Of a DNA stretch of 60,358 bases, positions 8,351-18,200 are shown piece after piece. Origin of the DNA: Motilimonas pumila (GTDB lineage Bacteria > Pseudomonadota > Gammaproteobacteria > Enterobacterales > CBDFNC01). The stretch covers positions 1 to 60,358 of the forward strand of contig NZ_QZCH01000024.1 of the NCBI RefSeq assembly GCF_003596335.1. The letters are read 5' to 3'. Each line of letters starts with the position of its first letter. The first letter of the stretch is position 1. The position numbers were made by a program, and so were the translations under genes. The notes below the pieces were generated by a model. The model had not been told where the DNA came from, searched no databases, and saw only the letters and a list, made by a program, of their open reading frames with translations.

Positions 8351-9766
8351 TTAAGCCATAAAGCCCATCTGATTTAAAATCGCTATCATGGCATACGTCA
8401 CTAGCATACCAATTACTCCTAAAATCACCCCTACTTTGGCCATTTGTTTGGTCTTAACGTGACCCGATGCAAACGCCAATGCATTGGGCGGTGTGCTGAT
8501 TGGCAAAGACATACCAAGTGACGCCGCAAACGTCACTGCTAATATCAACGCCACTTCACCGCCGTAAGGTAATAACGAGTGCATGGAAGCCCCTAGCGCT
8601 GCCACTAAGGGTAACAACAAGTTGGCTGTGGCCGTGTGCGACATAAAGTTCGCCATTAATAAACACAATAAAGAGGCCGCGACAATCAGCAACAGTGGAT
8701 GCGCCGCTGCAAACGGGATGGCGTTGACGGCGTTTGCTGCTAAACCGGACTTATCAAGAGCGACACCTAGGGCGATACCGCCAGAAACAAGCCATAACAC
8801 ATCCCAAGAAATTTTCTTTAAGTCTTCTTTGGTAATGATGTTAAACATGGAAAAAATAGCAACGGGAATCAAGGCGACGACGTAGGAGTTCATGCCATGT
8901 AAACCGCCCATTAGCCATAATAAGATGGTCAAAATAAAGGTGGCGTAGACGGTAATCGCTTTAGGGGTCTTCAGGAATTTTCCTTTGATGTTTAAGTTTA
9001 TTTCTTTTTCGCTGGCGGGAAACAAACGACTGAGTAATACCCAAGCAATAAATAACATGACAACCACAAACGGTACGCCAAACGCCATCCATTGACCAAA
9101 ACTGATGGCGTTATCATCGACTAAGTACTTAAGGGCCACCGCATTGGGTGGCGTGCCAATCGGGGTGCCAATGCCGCCAATATTTGCCGCAACGGGTACC
9201 GATAAGGCAAATGCCACTTTGCCCATGTCTTCCATTTTAAACAGTGCCAGCACGGGCGTTAAAATTGACAACATCATGGCCGTTGTTGCGGTATTACTCA
9301 TAAACATAGAGAAAATGGCAGTAATCATCATCAAACCCAGCATGACGTATTTGGGATCTTTGCCAAAAGGTTTAAGCAATACCCGGGCTAGATTAGTATC
9401 TAACCGGTATTTGGTTGCCGCCATGGCTAAGAAAAAGCCCCCAAGAAACAGCATAATGATTGGCGATGCAAAGGTGCCCATGATGGTTTTATGGGAGATA
9501 AGTTGACCTAAGTCGTCGCTAGGAACCTTGGTAAACCACAAGCCTTTATCTGATACCAACAACAACTCGAGCACGATAATTACCACTGAGGTAGCATAAA
9601 TGGGAATCGGCTCTAGTACCCAACACAGCGCTGCCAGCACAAAAATGGCGATCACCCGTTGTTCAATCTGAGTTAAGCCGTCGATGCCAAAGGCGGTTGT
9701 CGGCAAAAGCAAAATGATGCAAGGAATGAGAATGGGAAGGATGTATTTAAGGTATCGAGTGAACAT
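8351..9766 (-). CDS. DASS family sodium/anion symporter (SLC13-like)
   Basis: 471-aa inner-membrane carrier with about 12 hydrophobic segments. It shows the duplicated DASS signature: SNTATTAMM near residue 157 and GTPIGTPPNAVA near 203 in the first repeat, SHTATANLLLP near 375 and ISTPPNALAF near 425 in the second. Such carriers bring in dicarboxylates, citrate or sulfate with sodium ions. A full-length ATG start lies at 9766. It is the first gene of a two-gene transcript with the stand-alone response regulator, spaced by 10 bases. The substrate cannot be read from the sequence; the SNT/SHT motifs are shared by di- and tricarboxylate carriers. Confidence 0.88.
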   Translation of the reverse strand: MFTRYLKYILPILIPCIILLLPTTAFGIDGLTQIEQRVIAIFVLAALCWVLEPIPIYATSVVIIVLELLLVSDKGLWFTKVPSDDLGQLISHKTIMGTFASPIIMLFLGGFFLAMAATKYRLDTNLARVLLKPFGKDPKYVMLGLMMITAIFSMFMSNTATTAMMLSILTPVLALFKMEDMGKVAFALSVPVAANIGGIGTPIGTPPNAVALKYLVDDNAISFGQWMAFGVPFVVVMLFIAWVLLSRLFPASEKEINLNIKGKFLKTPKAITVYATFILTILLWLMGGLHGMNSYVVALIPVAIFSMFNIITKEDLKKISWDVLWLVSGGIALGVALDKSGLAANAVNAIPFAAAHPLLLIVAASLLCLLMANFMSHTATANLLLPLVAALGASMHSLLPYGGEVALILAVTFAASLGMSLPISTPPNALAFASGHVKTKQMAKVGVILGVIGMLVTYAMIAILNQMGFMA

Positions 9767-9913
9767 GATTGTTGCGTAATTTTCCGTAGTAAGGAGGCCT
9801 GCTATTGTGCCTTAGCATGGCCTACTCACTATGAATTGGATCAAACCAAGTGCAACATTTTTGATTAATGATCGAAAAAGCAGCGGCGGTCACGGTTTTC
9901 GCCAACGAAATGT

Positions 9914-10333
9914 TTACTTAATCTGGCGGTTAATTACCGGTGCTAATAAAAAGCCGACAAGCATAAAAGCAATAAATATAAGCAAGCCAGGATTCATCGC
10001 GCTTAATGATGCAAAAGCCGGCCCGGGACAGATCCCCGCTACCCCCCACCCTATGCCAAACAAGCTGGCGCCAATTATCAGCCGACTATCCACTTGTAAG
10101 TTAGAGTTAGCATTCACCGCCTGGTCATTAATGGCCTTACCTCTGGGCTTAATTAACCACCAGTAACAAGGCGCAAACACGCCAAGGGCCCCGCCCATGA
10201 CAAACGCCAAGCTCATGTCCCACTCGCCAGCAATGTCTAAAAACGCTAACACTTTATCGGGTAGCACCATACCGGAGATAACCATGCCCACGCCAAATAA
10301 CAAACCGGCAATCAGACTCACTACATATACCAT
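9914..10333 (-). CDS. YeeE/YedE-type half transporter (second subunit)
   Basis: 139-aa membrane protein with four hydrophobic segments, starting at ATG 10333 (MVYVVSLIAGLLFGVGMVIS). A longer frame reaching 10462 overlaps the upstream gene and is rejected. The motif GICPGPAFASL near residue 105 carries the conserved Cys of the YeeE/YedE fold, which in the full-length thiosulfate transporter YeeE lines the path for sulfur species. The upstream gene encodes the matching half, with eight bases between them. Split pairs of this kind are associated with sulfide- or polysulfide-responsive operons. The likely role is transport of a reduced sulfur compound; the exact substrate is unknown. Confidence 0.85.
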   Translation of the reverse strand: MVYVVSLIAGLLFGVGMVISGMVLPDKVLAFLDIAGEWDMSLAFVMGGALGVFAPCYWWLIKPRGKAINDQAVNANSNLQVDSRLIIGASLFGIGWGVAGICPGPAFASLSAMNPGLLIFIAFMLVGFLLAPVINRQIK

Positions 10334-10341
10334 GGTCACTC

Positions 10342-10755
10342 CTACAATAAGTGGCGAATAATAAAAACGGTTAACGCCGCTACCAACATGAAGGTGCCAG
10401 TGGCCACAATAGAGCGCACAGACCCTCTGCCCATGCCACAAATGCCATGACCACTGGTACAACCATTACCGATGGCCGTACCAAGGCCGACAAGCAAGCC
10501 AGCAATGGCCAGAAGCCAATAAGGCGCATCATATTCCGTAGGAATGGCAAGGTTGAGGGTATTGGCTGCCACTGCGCCGCCAAGCACCATGGCGGCTAAA
10601 AATATAATGCGCCACGCCTTATCCGCTTGCGTACGTCTCAATAAGCGAGACGCGATGCCACTGATACCTGCGACTTGGCCGCTAAATAACAACAATAAAC
10701 TGGCAGAAGCCCCCAGTAACGCCCCGCCCAACAGTGCTAGCCATGGTATTTCCAT
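10342..10755 (-). CDS. YeeE/YedE-type half transporter (first subunit)
   Basis: 137-aa membrane protein with four hydrophobic segments and the family motif GNGCTSGHGICG near residues 95-106, where Cys98 and Cys105 match the sulfur-handling cysteines of YeeE. It is the first gene of a two-gene minus-strand operon with the other half transporter. The region just upstream holds a palindrome (10789-10808) that could bind an ArsR-type repressor such as BigR, which controls similar pairs in other bacteria. No sulfurtransferase, persulfide dioxygenase or regulator gene lies next to it here, so if regulation of that kind exists the regulator is encoded elsewhere. Confidence 0.87.
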   Translation of the reverse strand: MEIPWLALLGGALLGASASLLLLFSGQVAGISGIASRLLRRTQADKAWRIIFLAAMVLGGAVAANTLNLAIPTEYDAPYWLLAIAGLLVGLGTAIGNGCTSGHGICGMGRGSVRSIVATGTFMLVAALTVFIIRHLL

Positions 10756-10788
10756 TTTCAGTTAACCGTTTTAAAAAACAATGAATTC

Positions 10789-10808
10789 ATATTAGCAAAG
10801 TCTAATAT
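10789..10808. promoter_or_regulatory. Palindromic operator candidate of the YeeE pair
   Basis: Perfect 7-bp inverted repeat ATATTAG and CTAATAT around a 6-base spacer, 33-53 bases upstream of the first YeeE/YedE half gene. Size, AT-rich arms and position fit an operator for a dimeric winged-helix repressor of the ArsR/BigR kind. That assignment is inference from context only. Confidence 0.45.
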
Positions 10809-10966
10809 AGAAATCGAGTGATTGCACAAAAGCATGGCTGACAATGCACCAATAAAGCAGAGATGCGTCTTGCGAAGGAAGCAAATGGAAGCAAATATGA
10901 AAGTAAACAATGTTCACAGTAAACACGCTTAGAGCATTAAATGCCGGATTATGCGGCTTTTATATC

Positions 10967-10992
10967 GCGCAGGCGTATAAAACAGCCTGCGC
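10967..10992 (-). terminator. Hairpin after the alcohol dehydrogenase gene
   Basis: 8-bp GC-rich stem GCGCAGGC and GCCTGCGC with a 10-base loop, 64 bases past the minus-strand stop at 11056. A U-tract is lacking. The rest of the gap 10809-11055 shows no gene. Confidence 0.45.
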
Positions 10993-11055
10993 AGCAATCA
11001 ACTCAATCACGACGTGCGATCATAGAGTGCGCTCAAATAAGCGCATAAATAAACA

Positions 11056-12204
11056 CTAACACGCGAGCTCTAAAATCTTACGACTGGTTGCAATATCAAT
11101 GTCGCCATGTTCGCCAAGTTGCTCACGGCCGTGCTGCTGCAAGCTGTTTATCAAGGTATCAATATTGTCGGCCCCAAGATCGACGTCTGACAAGCGTGTC
11201 GGTACTTCCATAGATTGAAAAAATGCTTCTATCTTGGCGATGGCTTGGCTGGCTTTTTGTTCATCACTGCCTGCTTGCATGCCTAAGACTCGCTCTGCAA
11301 ACTGTGCCAACTTAGCTTGCTTTTGCGGCGTTTTAAATTTCAAAACGGCTGGTAATACAATGCTTAATGTTCGCGCATGATCTACGCCATAGTGACCTGT
11401 TATTTCATGACCTATCATGTGCGTAGCCCAATCTTGCGGCACGCCTACGCCAATTAAGCCATTAAGGGCCTGGGTAGCTGACCACATAATATTACTGCGT
11501 ACCTTCAAATCTTGCGGCGTGCTCAGGGCTTTGGGCCCTTCTTCCATTAATGTGGCTAACAAGCCTTCTGCAAACCTGTCTTGTACTTTTGCATTAACGG
11601 GAAAAGTAACGTATTGCTCCATCACATGCACAAAAGCATCCACCACACCATTTGAAACTTGGCGAGCGGACAAACTGAGCGTCACTTGAGGATCTAACAC
11701 GGCAAAAGCAGGCTGTACTAACGGCGAAAAGAAAAACAGTTTGTCATTGCCTTTGGATACGACAGAGCCGGCGTTACTTTCAGAGCCCGTGGCGGGCAAG
11801 GTTAATACGCAGCCCAAGGGTAAAGCCGTTTGCAAAGCCGCACCTTGCGCTAAAATGTCCCAAGGGTTGCCGTCAAATTCTGCAGCTGCAACAATGAATT
11901 TACTGCCATCAACTACAGAGCCGCCCCCTACCGCGAGCACATAGTTGTAGCCCTCTTGTTTCACCTTTTGCACAGCTTGCATCAAGGTGTCGTATTGCGG
12001 GTTCGGCTCAATCCCTGAAAACTCGCCCCATTCATGGCCACTAAGTGCTTCAACGACTTGCTCGTACACACCGTTTGTTTTGATAGAGCCGCCGCCGTAG
12101 GTGACCAACACCTTAGCGTCAGCAGGAATAGCCTGAGAAATAGCGCTGATTTGCCCTTGGCCAAAATGGATAATTGTGGGGTTGTGAAAAGTAAAGTTGT
12201 TCAT
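11056..12204 (-). CDS. Iron-containing alcohol dehydrogenase, YqhD-like
   Basis: 382-aa cytosolic NAD(P)H-dependent alcohol/aldehyde oxidoreductase of the group III family. The Rossmann part has VTYGGGSIK at 34-42 and the nucleotide loop AVGGGSVVDGSKF at 91-103, where the third Gly-Ser and the following region resemble YqhD and butanol dehydrogenases. The probable metal ligands are Asp189, His193, His266 and His276 (VVDAFVH, IGHEITGHYGVDH). YqhD-like enzymes reduce short aldehydes such as those from lipid peroxidation. It has an ATG at 12204 with GGAG upstream. E. coli yqhD sits next to its AraC regulator; none is encoded here, and the 400-bp gap upstream separates it from a divergent hydrolase gene. 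Confidence 0.88.
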   Translation of the reverse strand: MNNFTFHNPTIIHFGQGQISAISQAIPADAKVLVTYGGGSIKTNGVYEQVVEALSGHEWGEFSGIEPNPQYDTLMQAVQKVKQEGYNYVLAVGGGSVVDGSKFIVAAAEFDGNPWDILAQGAALQTALPLGCVLTLPATGSESNAGSVVSKGNDKLFFFSPLVQPAFAVLDPQVTLSLSARQVSNGVVDAFVHVMEQYVTFPVNAKVQDRFAEGLLATLMEEGPKALSTPQDLKVRSNIMWSATQALNGLIGVGVPQDWATHMIGHEITGHYGVDHARTLSIVLPAVLKFKTPQKQAKLAQFAERVLGMQAGSDEQKASQAIAKIEAFFQSMEVPTRLSDVDLGADNIDTLINSLQQHGREQLGEHGDIDIATSRKILELAC

Positions 12205-12604
12205 TTAAAGCTCCGTATCGTGCAACAAAATTGAGGCAAACCGTATTTGCAATGAGCATTACGGCGGACAAGCGTAAAATGTTCAGTTTGTATCGACATA
12301 TACCCCGTATTGGTTGTTGCGGGTGCCATGCTAAATACTTCCATCAGTTACATATCAGCTGAATTGCGTTCGCTCTCCGGTGATAAGCATATCTGCAAAG
12401 CATAGGTGAAATACTGCTAACACTCGGATATTTTTGGTTTCTCTCACGTTTCAATGAAGGCATTAAAAAATCCCTTGAAGGTGATCTTAATCCGCTGAAA
12501 GGCGTATCGTTTTAATGTATTTCGCTGTCAGTGATAAGGCAGCTCGACAGGCGCGATTTGTCGGTAATAATTAAACAGATAATTACAGTTAATAGGAACA
12601 CATT
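12205..12604. other. 400-bp divergent intergenic region
   Basis: Separates the dehydrogenase (left, minus) and the dienelactone hydrolase (right, plus), so both promoters must lie here. A stop-free plus-strand stretch at roughly 12390-12514 (reading LLTLGYFWFLSRF) has no start codon or ribosome site and may be a chance frame or a decayed gene. No clear operator was found. Confidence 0.4.
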
Positions 12605-13345
12605 ATGAGAGCCAGTATTGCCATAGCCAGTTTGTTATTTTCAAGCCTGACCCTAGCGGGGCAAGACGTGACCTATCAAGTCGATGGGCAAGATTATGAA
12701 GGTTACTTTGCGAAAGCTAAAAGTGATAACGCTCCTTTGGTGGTATTGCTCCATGATTGGGATGGATTAACAGATTACGAAAAAAAACGCAGCGAAATGC
12801 TGGTTGATCTCGGTTACGACGTGTTCGCCGCTGATTTGTTCGGTAAAGGCATTCGCCCCACTGAAGTAAAGGACAAAAAACAGCACACAGGTGAGCTTTA
12901 CAAAGACAGAAATAAAATGCGTAAACTCTTAATGTCGGCGGTCAACACGGCTAAGCAGCAAGGCGCAAATATCGACAACATGGTCGCTGCAGGCTATTGC
13001 TTTGGCGGCGCAGCCGTTTTAGAAATGGCTCGTTCAGGTGCCCAAGCAAAAGGGTTTGTGACCTTTCACGGCGGGTTGACGACCCCAGAAGGTCAAGATT
13101 ACCAGCAAACCAAAGGGCCTATCGTGGTATTTCATGGCAGCGCCGATCATATGATCCCGATGAGCCAATTTGCGGATTTAACCGACCAACTGGAAGCCGC
13201 CAAAGTGTCCCATGAAATGATCACGTACAGCGGAGCTCCTCATGCGTTTACCGTATACGACAGCAAAAATTATCAACAAGCGGCTGATGAGAAATCATGG
13301 CAACGCTTTACTCAATTACTGACCAAGGTCACTGGCACGCACTAA
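12605..13345 (+). CDS. Dienelactone hydrolase family protein, exported
   Basis: 246-aa alpha/beta hydrolase. The first 18 residues form a classical signal peptide (MRASIAIASLLFSSLTLA), so the mature enzyme is periplasmic or secreted. The catalytic triad of the dienelactone hydrolase type is visible: Cys132 in AGYCFGGAA, Asp181 in HGSADHMIP and His213 in SGAPHAFT. The substrate is unknown; exported members are not part of aromatic degradation pathways, and none is encoded nearby. ATG at 12605 follows a good AGGAA ribosome site. It is a single-gene unit, convergent with zapC-pyrD. Confidence 0.87.
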   Translation: MRASIAIASLLFSSLTLAGQDVTYQVDGQDYEGYFAKAKSDNAPLVVLLHDWDGLTDYEKKRSEMLVDLGYDVFAADLFGKGIRPTEVKDKKQHTGELYKDRNKMRKLLMSAVNTAKQQGANIDNMVAAGYCFGGAAVLEMARSGAQAKGFVTFHGGLTTPEGQDYQQTKGPIVVFHGSADHMIPMSQFADLTDQLEAAKVSHEMITYSGAPHAFTVYDSKNYQQAADEKSWQRFTQLLTKVTGTH

Positions 13346-13472
13346 GCATAATTTGAAATTTGTTTGGGCTGTTTGTTGCACTGTGTGCACGGGCTTTGCA
13401 TATCGGTGAAGCCCATGGCGCCAAGCATTACCTGCTTTTGCCGTGATGTGGTAACTAAAAGTGAGCGAAAAA

Positions 13473-13499
13473 AAAGGTTAAGCGTCATGCTTAACCTTT
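13473..13499 (-). terminator. Terminator of pyrD-zapC
   Basis: 11-bp perfect stem AAAGGTTAAGC and GCTTAACCTTT with a 5-base loop; on the minus strand it is followed by a run of eight T that overlaps the stem foot. It lies 37 bases past the zapC stop and may also stop the convergent hydrolase transcript. Confidence 0.85.
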
Positions 13500-13535
13500 C
13501 AATGTCAATGAAACCGGTGCGTAATCACCTCAACG

Positions 13536-14072
13536 TTAGCCCACCTCACGAAGCGGTTCGGCGTGCTCAATTAAGTTCACCCTGTCGTTCATCACCTTGA
13601 TAAGATCAAACTGCTGCAGCTGTTTACACTGGTTGAGCTGGTGCGTTTCATCTACCAGCATGCATAAACTGGTCTGACTGTTTGACTCTAAAATCAGATA
13701 CTTAGCTTGACCGTCTGCCGGTGCATTCAGTAGCACTAATTCGCCTTGCAAAGGTTGCTCTGTGGTGGCAGCAGGCGTAAAAAACCAACTCTGCGGCATC
13801 AATGGCTTATGAAAACGGATCCCTGTAATGGCATTTAAGATCCAATAAACTTTGATTGCCGCTGGCAAACTGGTGTTGCTTAACTGATCTAAAAACTGGT
13901 AATAGACAGCAGCATCGTCCACTGAAAACGGCATAGTTTGTTTGTGAAATGCCACCAGCTTATTGCGCTTTAAATGCGGTTGAAAAACAAATTCACTGCC
14001 CAACTCTAAGCTCAGTTGCGACTGGGTATTGTCAAATTTCCACATCCAGCTGTCATCAGGTTTTAGGATCAT
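13536..14072 (-). CDS. zapC: Cell division protein ZapC
   Basis: 178-aa cytosolic FtsZ-associated protein that bundles FtsZ protofilaments at the division ring. The start chosen is ATG 14072, giving MILKPDDSWMWKFD, which matches the E. coli N-terminus MRIKPDDNWRWYFD, with a GAGACGG ribosome site; the frame is open 24 codons further up, but those residues do not look like ZapC. Other conserved parts are FSVDDAAVYYQFLD near residue 65 and HKPLMPQSWFF near 92. It follows pyrD after 85 bases, the same order as in E. coli, and shares its terminator at 13473. Confidence 0.9.
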   Translation of the reverse strand: MILKPDDSWMWKFDNTQSQLSLELGSEFVFQPHLKRNKLVAFHKQTMPFSVDDAAVYYQFLDQLSNTSLPAAIKVYWILNAITGIRFHKPLMPQSWFFTPAATTEQPLQGELVLLNAPADGQAKYLILESNSQTSLCMLVDETHQLNQCKQLQQFDLIKVMNDRVNLIEHAEPLREVG

Positions 14073-14157
14073 ATTCCGTCTCAAATAATCGTCACTTTTA
14101 TAGCTATAAGATAAATAGTTTATAAATGCAAATTTTGATTTCAATAAAGTGCAATAT

Positions 14158-15168
14158 TTAATAGTTTTCGACGATATTCTTTATTAAACCTGGACCGTGA
14201 TAAATAAAGCCAGAATAAACTTGAATTAATTTAGCTCCCGCATCCATCTTTTCTTTTGCCGCAACCACAGAGTCAATGCCACCGACGCCGATGATTGGCA
14301 TCGCACCATTTATTTCTTTATAGAGCTGGGCAATGACTTGAGTACTTAAGCTTTGCACTGGACGACCGCTTAAGCCACCGGCTTCGCTAGCGTGAGTCAT
14401 GCCTTTCACCATTGAGCGTTCAAGGGTGGTATTTGTGGCGATAACGCCATCGATTTCATAACGCACTAATGAATCGGCGATCTGAATGATTTCTTCGATC
14501 GATAGATCCGGTGCAATTTTAATCGTCAGTGGTACGTATTTATTATATTTTTCAGCAAGCTCTGCCTGCTTTAGTTTTAGATCCTTTAATAGATCGTCTA
14601 ATGCTTCGCCGTATTGTAAAGATCTTAATCCTGGAGTATTAGGCGAAGAAATATTCACCACGATATAAGAAGCATGCTGGTAAACTTTCTCCATGCATAT
14701 TAAATAGTCGTCTTTACCATTCTCCACCGCGGTATCAATATTCTTACCGATATTAATACCAATAATGCCATTATATTTAGCGGCTTTTACATTCTCGACT
14801 AATTGATCAACGCCATGGTTATTAAAACCCATGCGGTTAATAATGCCCTCGGCTTCTTTGATCCGAAATAAACGCGGTTTGTCGTTGCCCGGTTGTGGCC
14901 GCGGCGTGACAGTGCCTACTTCAATAAAGCCAAAGCCCATTGCCGCGAACGCGTCAATACATTCCCCGTTTTTATCCAGACCCGCTGCAAGGCCGACCGC
15001 GTTATCAAAAGTTAAGCCCATGCACTCAACCGGACGCTTTTTAAGGTGCTGGCGGTAAAATACATCAAGGGGCGTGTTTTGCGTTGAACTCAGCTGTTTG
15101 ATGGCCATCTCGTGGGCTTTTTCAGCATCCAATTTAAAAAACGCTTCTCTGGCTAATCGGTATAACAT
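14158..15168 (-). CDS. pyrD: Dihydroorotate dehydrogenase (quinone), class 2
   Basis: 336-aa membrane-associated flavoenzyme that oxidises dihydroorotate to orotate with ubiquinone, the fourth step of pyrimidine synthesis. The N-terminal amphipathic helices ([20 protein letters not shown]) that hold it to the membrane are present, and the catalytic serine lies in [12 protein letters not shown] at about residue 175, the position known from E. coli. FMN-binding segments ATNTTLERS and GVGGIDS are intact. Length equals the E. coli enzyme. zapC follows in the same direction. A small hairpin separates it from gdhB upstream. Confidence 0.96.
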   Translation of the reverse strand: MLYRLAREAFFKLDAEKAHEMAIKQLSSTQNTPLDVFYRQHLKKRPVECMGLTFDNAVGLAAGLDKNGECIDAFAAMGFGFIEVGTVTPRPQPGNDKPRLFRIKEAEGIINRMGFNNHGVDQLVENVKAAKYNGIIGINIGKNIDTAVENGKDDYLICMEKVYQHASYIVVNISSPNTPGLRSLQYGEALDDLLKDLKLKQAELAEKYNKYVPLTIKIAPDLSIEEIIQIADSLVRYEIDGVIATNTTLERSMVKGMTHASEAGGLSGRPVQSLSTQVIAQLYKEINGAMPIIGVGGIDSVVAAKEKMDAGAKLIQVYSGFIYHGPGLIKNIVENY

Positions 15169-15197
15169 GGTGACCTCAAATAACTGTCTGATACAAG

Positions 15198-15217
15198 AAA
15201 AGGGCTCTCGCCCTTTT
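15198..15217. terminator. Hairpin between gdhB and pyrD
   Basis: 8-bp stem AAAAGGGC and GCCCTTTT with a 4-base loop, 43 bases past the gdhB stop. The T run at the stem end makes it a plausible terminator on either strand. Confidence 0.65.
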
Positions 15218-15259
15218 AGTTAACTATGCTTCATCTACCCCAACGCATTGAACTTGGCT

Positions 15260-18200
15260 TTACGATTGTTCCACTTCGGCCATGCAATTGAGGTTAAGTA
15301 AATTTAATTCCCGTAATGCAACGGAGAATTTGGCAAACTCGTGATTCGAGCTTGTCTTAAAATCGGCGAGCATATGATACCAGCGTTCGAGTAAAGCTTC
15401 ATGGCTTTCTAGCCAAGGATCAATAATATTGTTACAAAAACCTGCTTTATCACAGGTAGATAGCACGGTTATCGCCAAAGTACGTTGATGCCAGTCGAGC
15501 TCTTCACGAAACGACGCTCGAGCCAAGGCTTGCCAATGGTTGTCTACGGCCAACAGGTTGATTTGGTCTAAAAACCAATGCAGCTCTAATTTTGCACCAA
15601 GATTAAAGTAAACGTTGGCGGCTAAGAGTAAGTCGGTTTCTTGCTGCTCAGCAATTTGCGCCAAATCCAAGACGCTAAAGATAAAGCTTTGCTGCGCAAT
15701 GGCGGTGGCTAATGTCGCAGGCACGCCTTGGTCTTGATAAGCCTTACTGCGATGCTTAATCACAGCTACATCGTCCGAGTTCAGTACTTTATCAAGCTGG
15801 CTGTTTAAGGCTTGATATGCTGGTTGATACAGCGCAATATTTTGCGCTAAGGTCAAGCCTCGGTTTCGTAGGCGCAAAAACCAACGCGTGGCGCGGCGTA
15901 AGGTGCGGCGCATGTCCTGCATCATGCGCAGTTGCACCTTGGCATCTACTTTATTATCTAACGCTTCAATTTTTTCAGTTAACATTGGAATATCAAATAC
16001 TTGCCTTGCAATGGTATAACACATACCAATCTCAGCGGGCGCGGCGCCAGTTTCATCTGTCATTCTGGCCACAAAATTAAAGCCCACATCATTCACTAAT
16101 TGATTGGCCAATTGGGTAGCAATAAGCTCTGCGCGTAACGGATGACTTTGAATATCTGTTTGATAATGCTGCTGCAATGGCAGTGGGAACACTTGGCGTA
16201 CTTGCTCAATAAAATAAGCGTCGTCACTGATATCTGGGGTCACAAACAGCTCTTTCAGCACCATTTTACCGTATGCCAATAACACACTTAATTCCGGCCG
16301 GGTTAAACCTTGGCCTGTTGATAAGCGATCTGCTAACTCATCGTCAGCAGGTAAGTATTCCAATGCTCGGTCCAACTTTTGTTGTTTTTCCAGTCCTTGC
16401 ATAAAACGAATATGCTCTTTTAACTGGCCTGACGCATCAGCTTGGGTAACGGAAAGGGATTGGGCTTGGCGGTAAGCGTTAGTCAACACAATGTCGGTCA
16501 CGTTATCGGTCATTTTAACCAACAGGGCGTTACGCTGTTTCGTCGTGAGCTCTCCTTGCGCCACGATGCCATTAAGTAAAATCTTAATATTCACTTCGTT
16601 GTCAGAGCAGTCCACACCACCGACATTGTCAATAAAGTCCGTGTCGATGCGCCCACCTTGCATCGCAAACTCAATGCGGCCTAACTGGGTGCACCCTAGA
16701 TTACCGCCCTCTCCGACCACTTTTGCCTGTAATTGCTCGCCATCAATTCGAACGCCGTCGTTTGCTCTGTCGCCGACCTGACTGTCGCTTTCACTGCGCG
16801 CTTTGACATAAGTGCCAATGCCTCCGTTCCACAACAGGTCCACCGGCATGGTCAACAGCGCTTTGATCAGTTGATTGGGCGCCATGGCCGTCATGTCTGT
16901 GGCCAACATGGCTTGCATTTGTGGACTCAAAGCAATGCTTTTGGCGCTGCGAGAAAAAATGCCGCCACCGGGAGAAATGAGTGACGTGTCGTAGTCTTGC
17001 CAACTTGAGCCGGGTAATTTAAATAGTCTGTCACGCTCAGTCCAACTGGACGCAGCATCAGGCGCGGGGTCAATAAAAATGTGCAGATGATTAAATGCCC
17101 CTTGCAAGCGAATATGTTTCGACAGCAGCATGCCATTGCCAAAAACGTCGCCAGCCATATCGCCAATGCCCACACAGGTAAAATCGGTTTGTTGGCAATT
17201 GATGCCCATTTCTTTAAAGTGACGCTTAACAGATTCCCACGCCCCCTTGGCCGTGATGCCCATCTTTTTATGGTCATAGCCTTGGCTACCGCCAGAGGCA
17301 AAGGCATCTGCCAGCCAAAAATGGTATTGCTCGCTGATTTCATTGGCTATATCTGAAAAGGTGGCGGTGCCCTTATCGGCAGCTACCACTAAATAAGGAT
17401 CATCGTCATCGTAGCGCACCACTTGTGTTGGCGAACTCACCTCACCTTCAACAATGTTATCCGTCACGTCGAGCAAGGCTCTGATAAAAGTGCGGTAGCA
17501 TTCTTGGCCTTGGGCCAGCCAGGCCCCCCGGTCTTGACTTGAAACGGGCTGTTTACAGACAAAGCCGCCTTTCGCACCTACGGGCACGATCACGGTATTT
17601 TTCACTTGCTGCGCTTTGACAAGTCCGAGTACTTCGGTCCTGAAGTCTTCACGGCGATCTGACCAACGCAAGCCACCTCTTGCTACTTTGCCCCCTCTTA
17701 GGTGTACCCCTTCCACTTCTGGTGAATAGACAAATATTTCAAACGCGGGCAAGGGTTTTGGCATGTCAGTAATCAGCGACGGCCTCACCTTGAGCGAGAC
17801 GTACGCTTTTGGCTCGCCAGCAGCCGTTAACTGATAAAAGTTGGTGCGCACGGTGGCATTCATCATCTCCAGAAAGTGACGGAAAATCCTGTCGTCATCG
17901 AGATTCACAACGTCATCGAGGGCGGCGGTGATGCGTGTGGTTAACGCCGCTAAATCGCTCTCATTGGCAGGGGTTTTCGCGTCACTTGGGCTAAATTTAG
18001 TTGCAAATAAATGCACTAACGCTGCTGCAATATCGGGATATCGATTAAATGCTTGCTCGATATATTGTTGACTGAAACTGGTGCCTGTTTGGCGCATATA
18101 TTTTGCATAAGCGCGAATAATCACAATTTGCCGACCGGTTAGCCCAGCGCCAAGTACTAAGCGATTGAAGCCATCGTCTTCAAGTTGATTAAACCACACA

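Noticed and set aside
10334..10462. Upstream extension of the second YeeE half gene
   Set aside because: The extra residues would overlap the coding part of the first half gene and do not resemble the family; ATG 10333 gives a proper membrane start.
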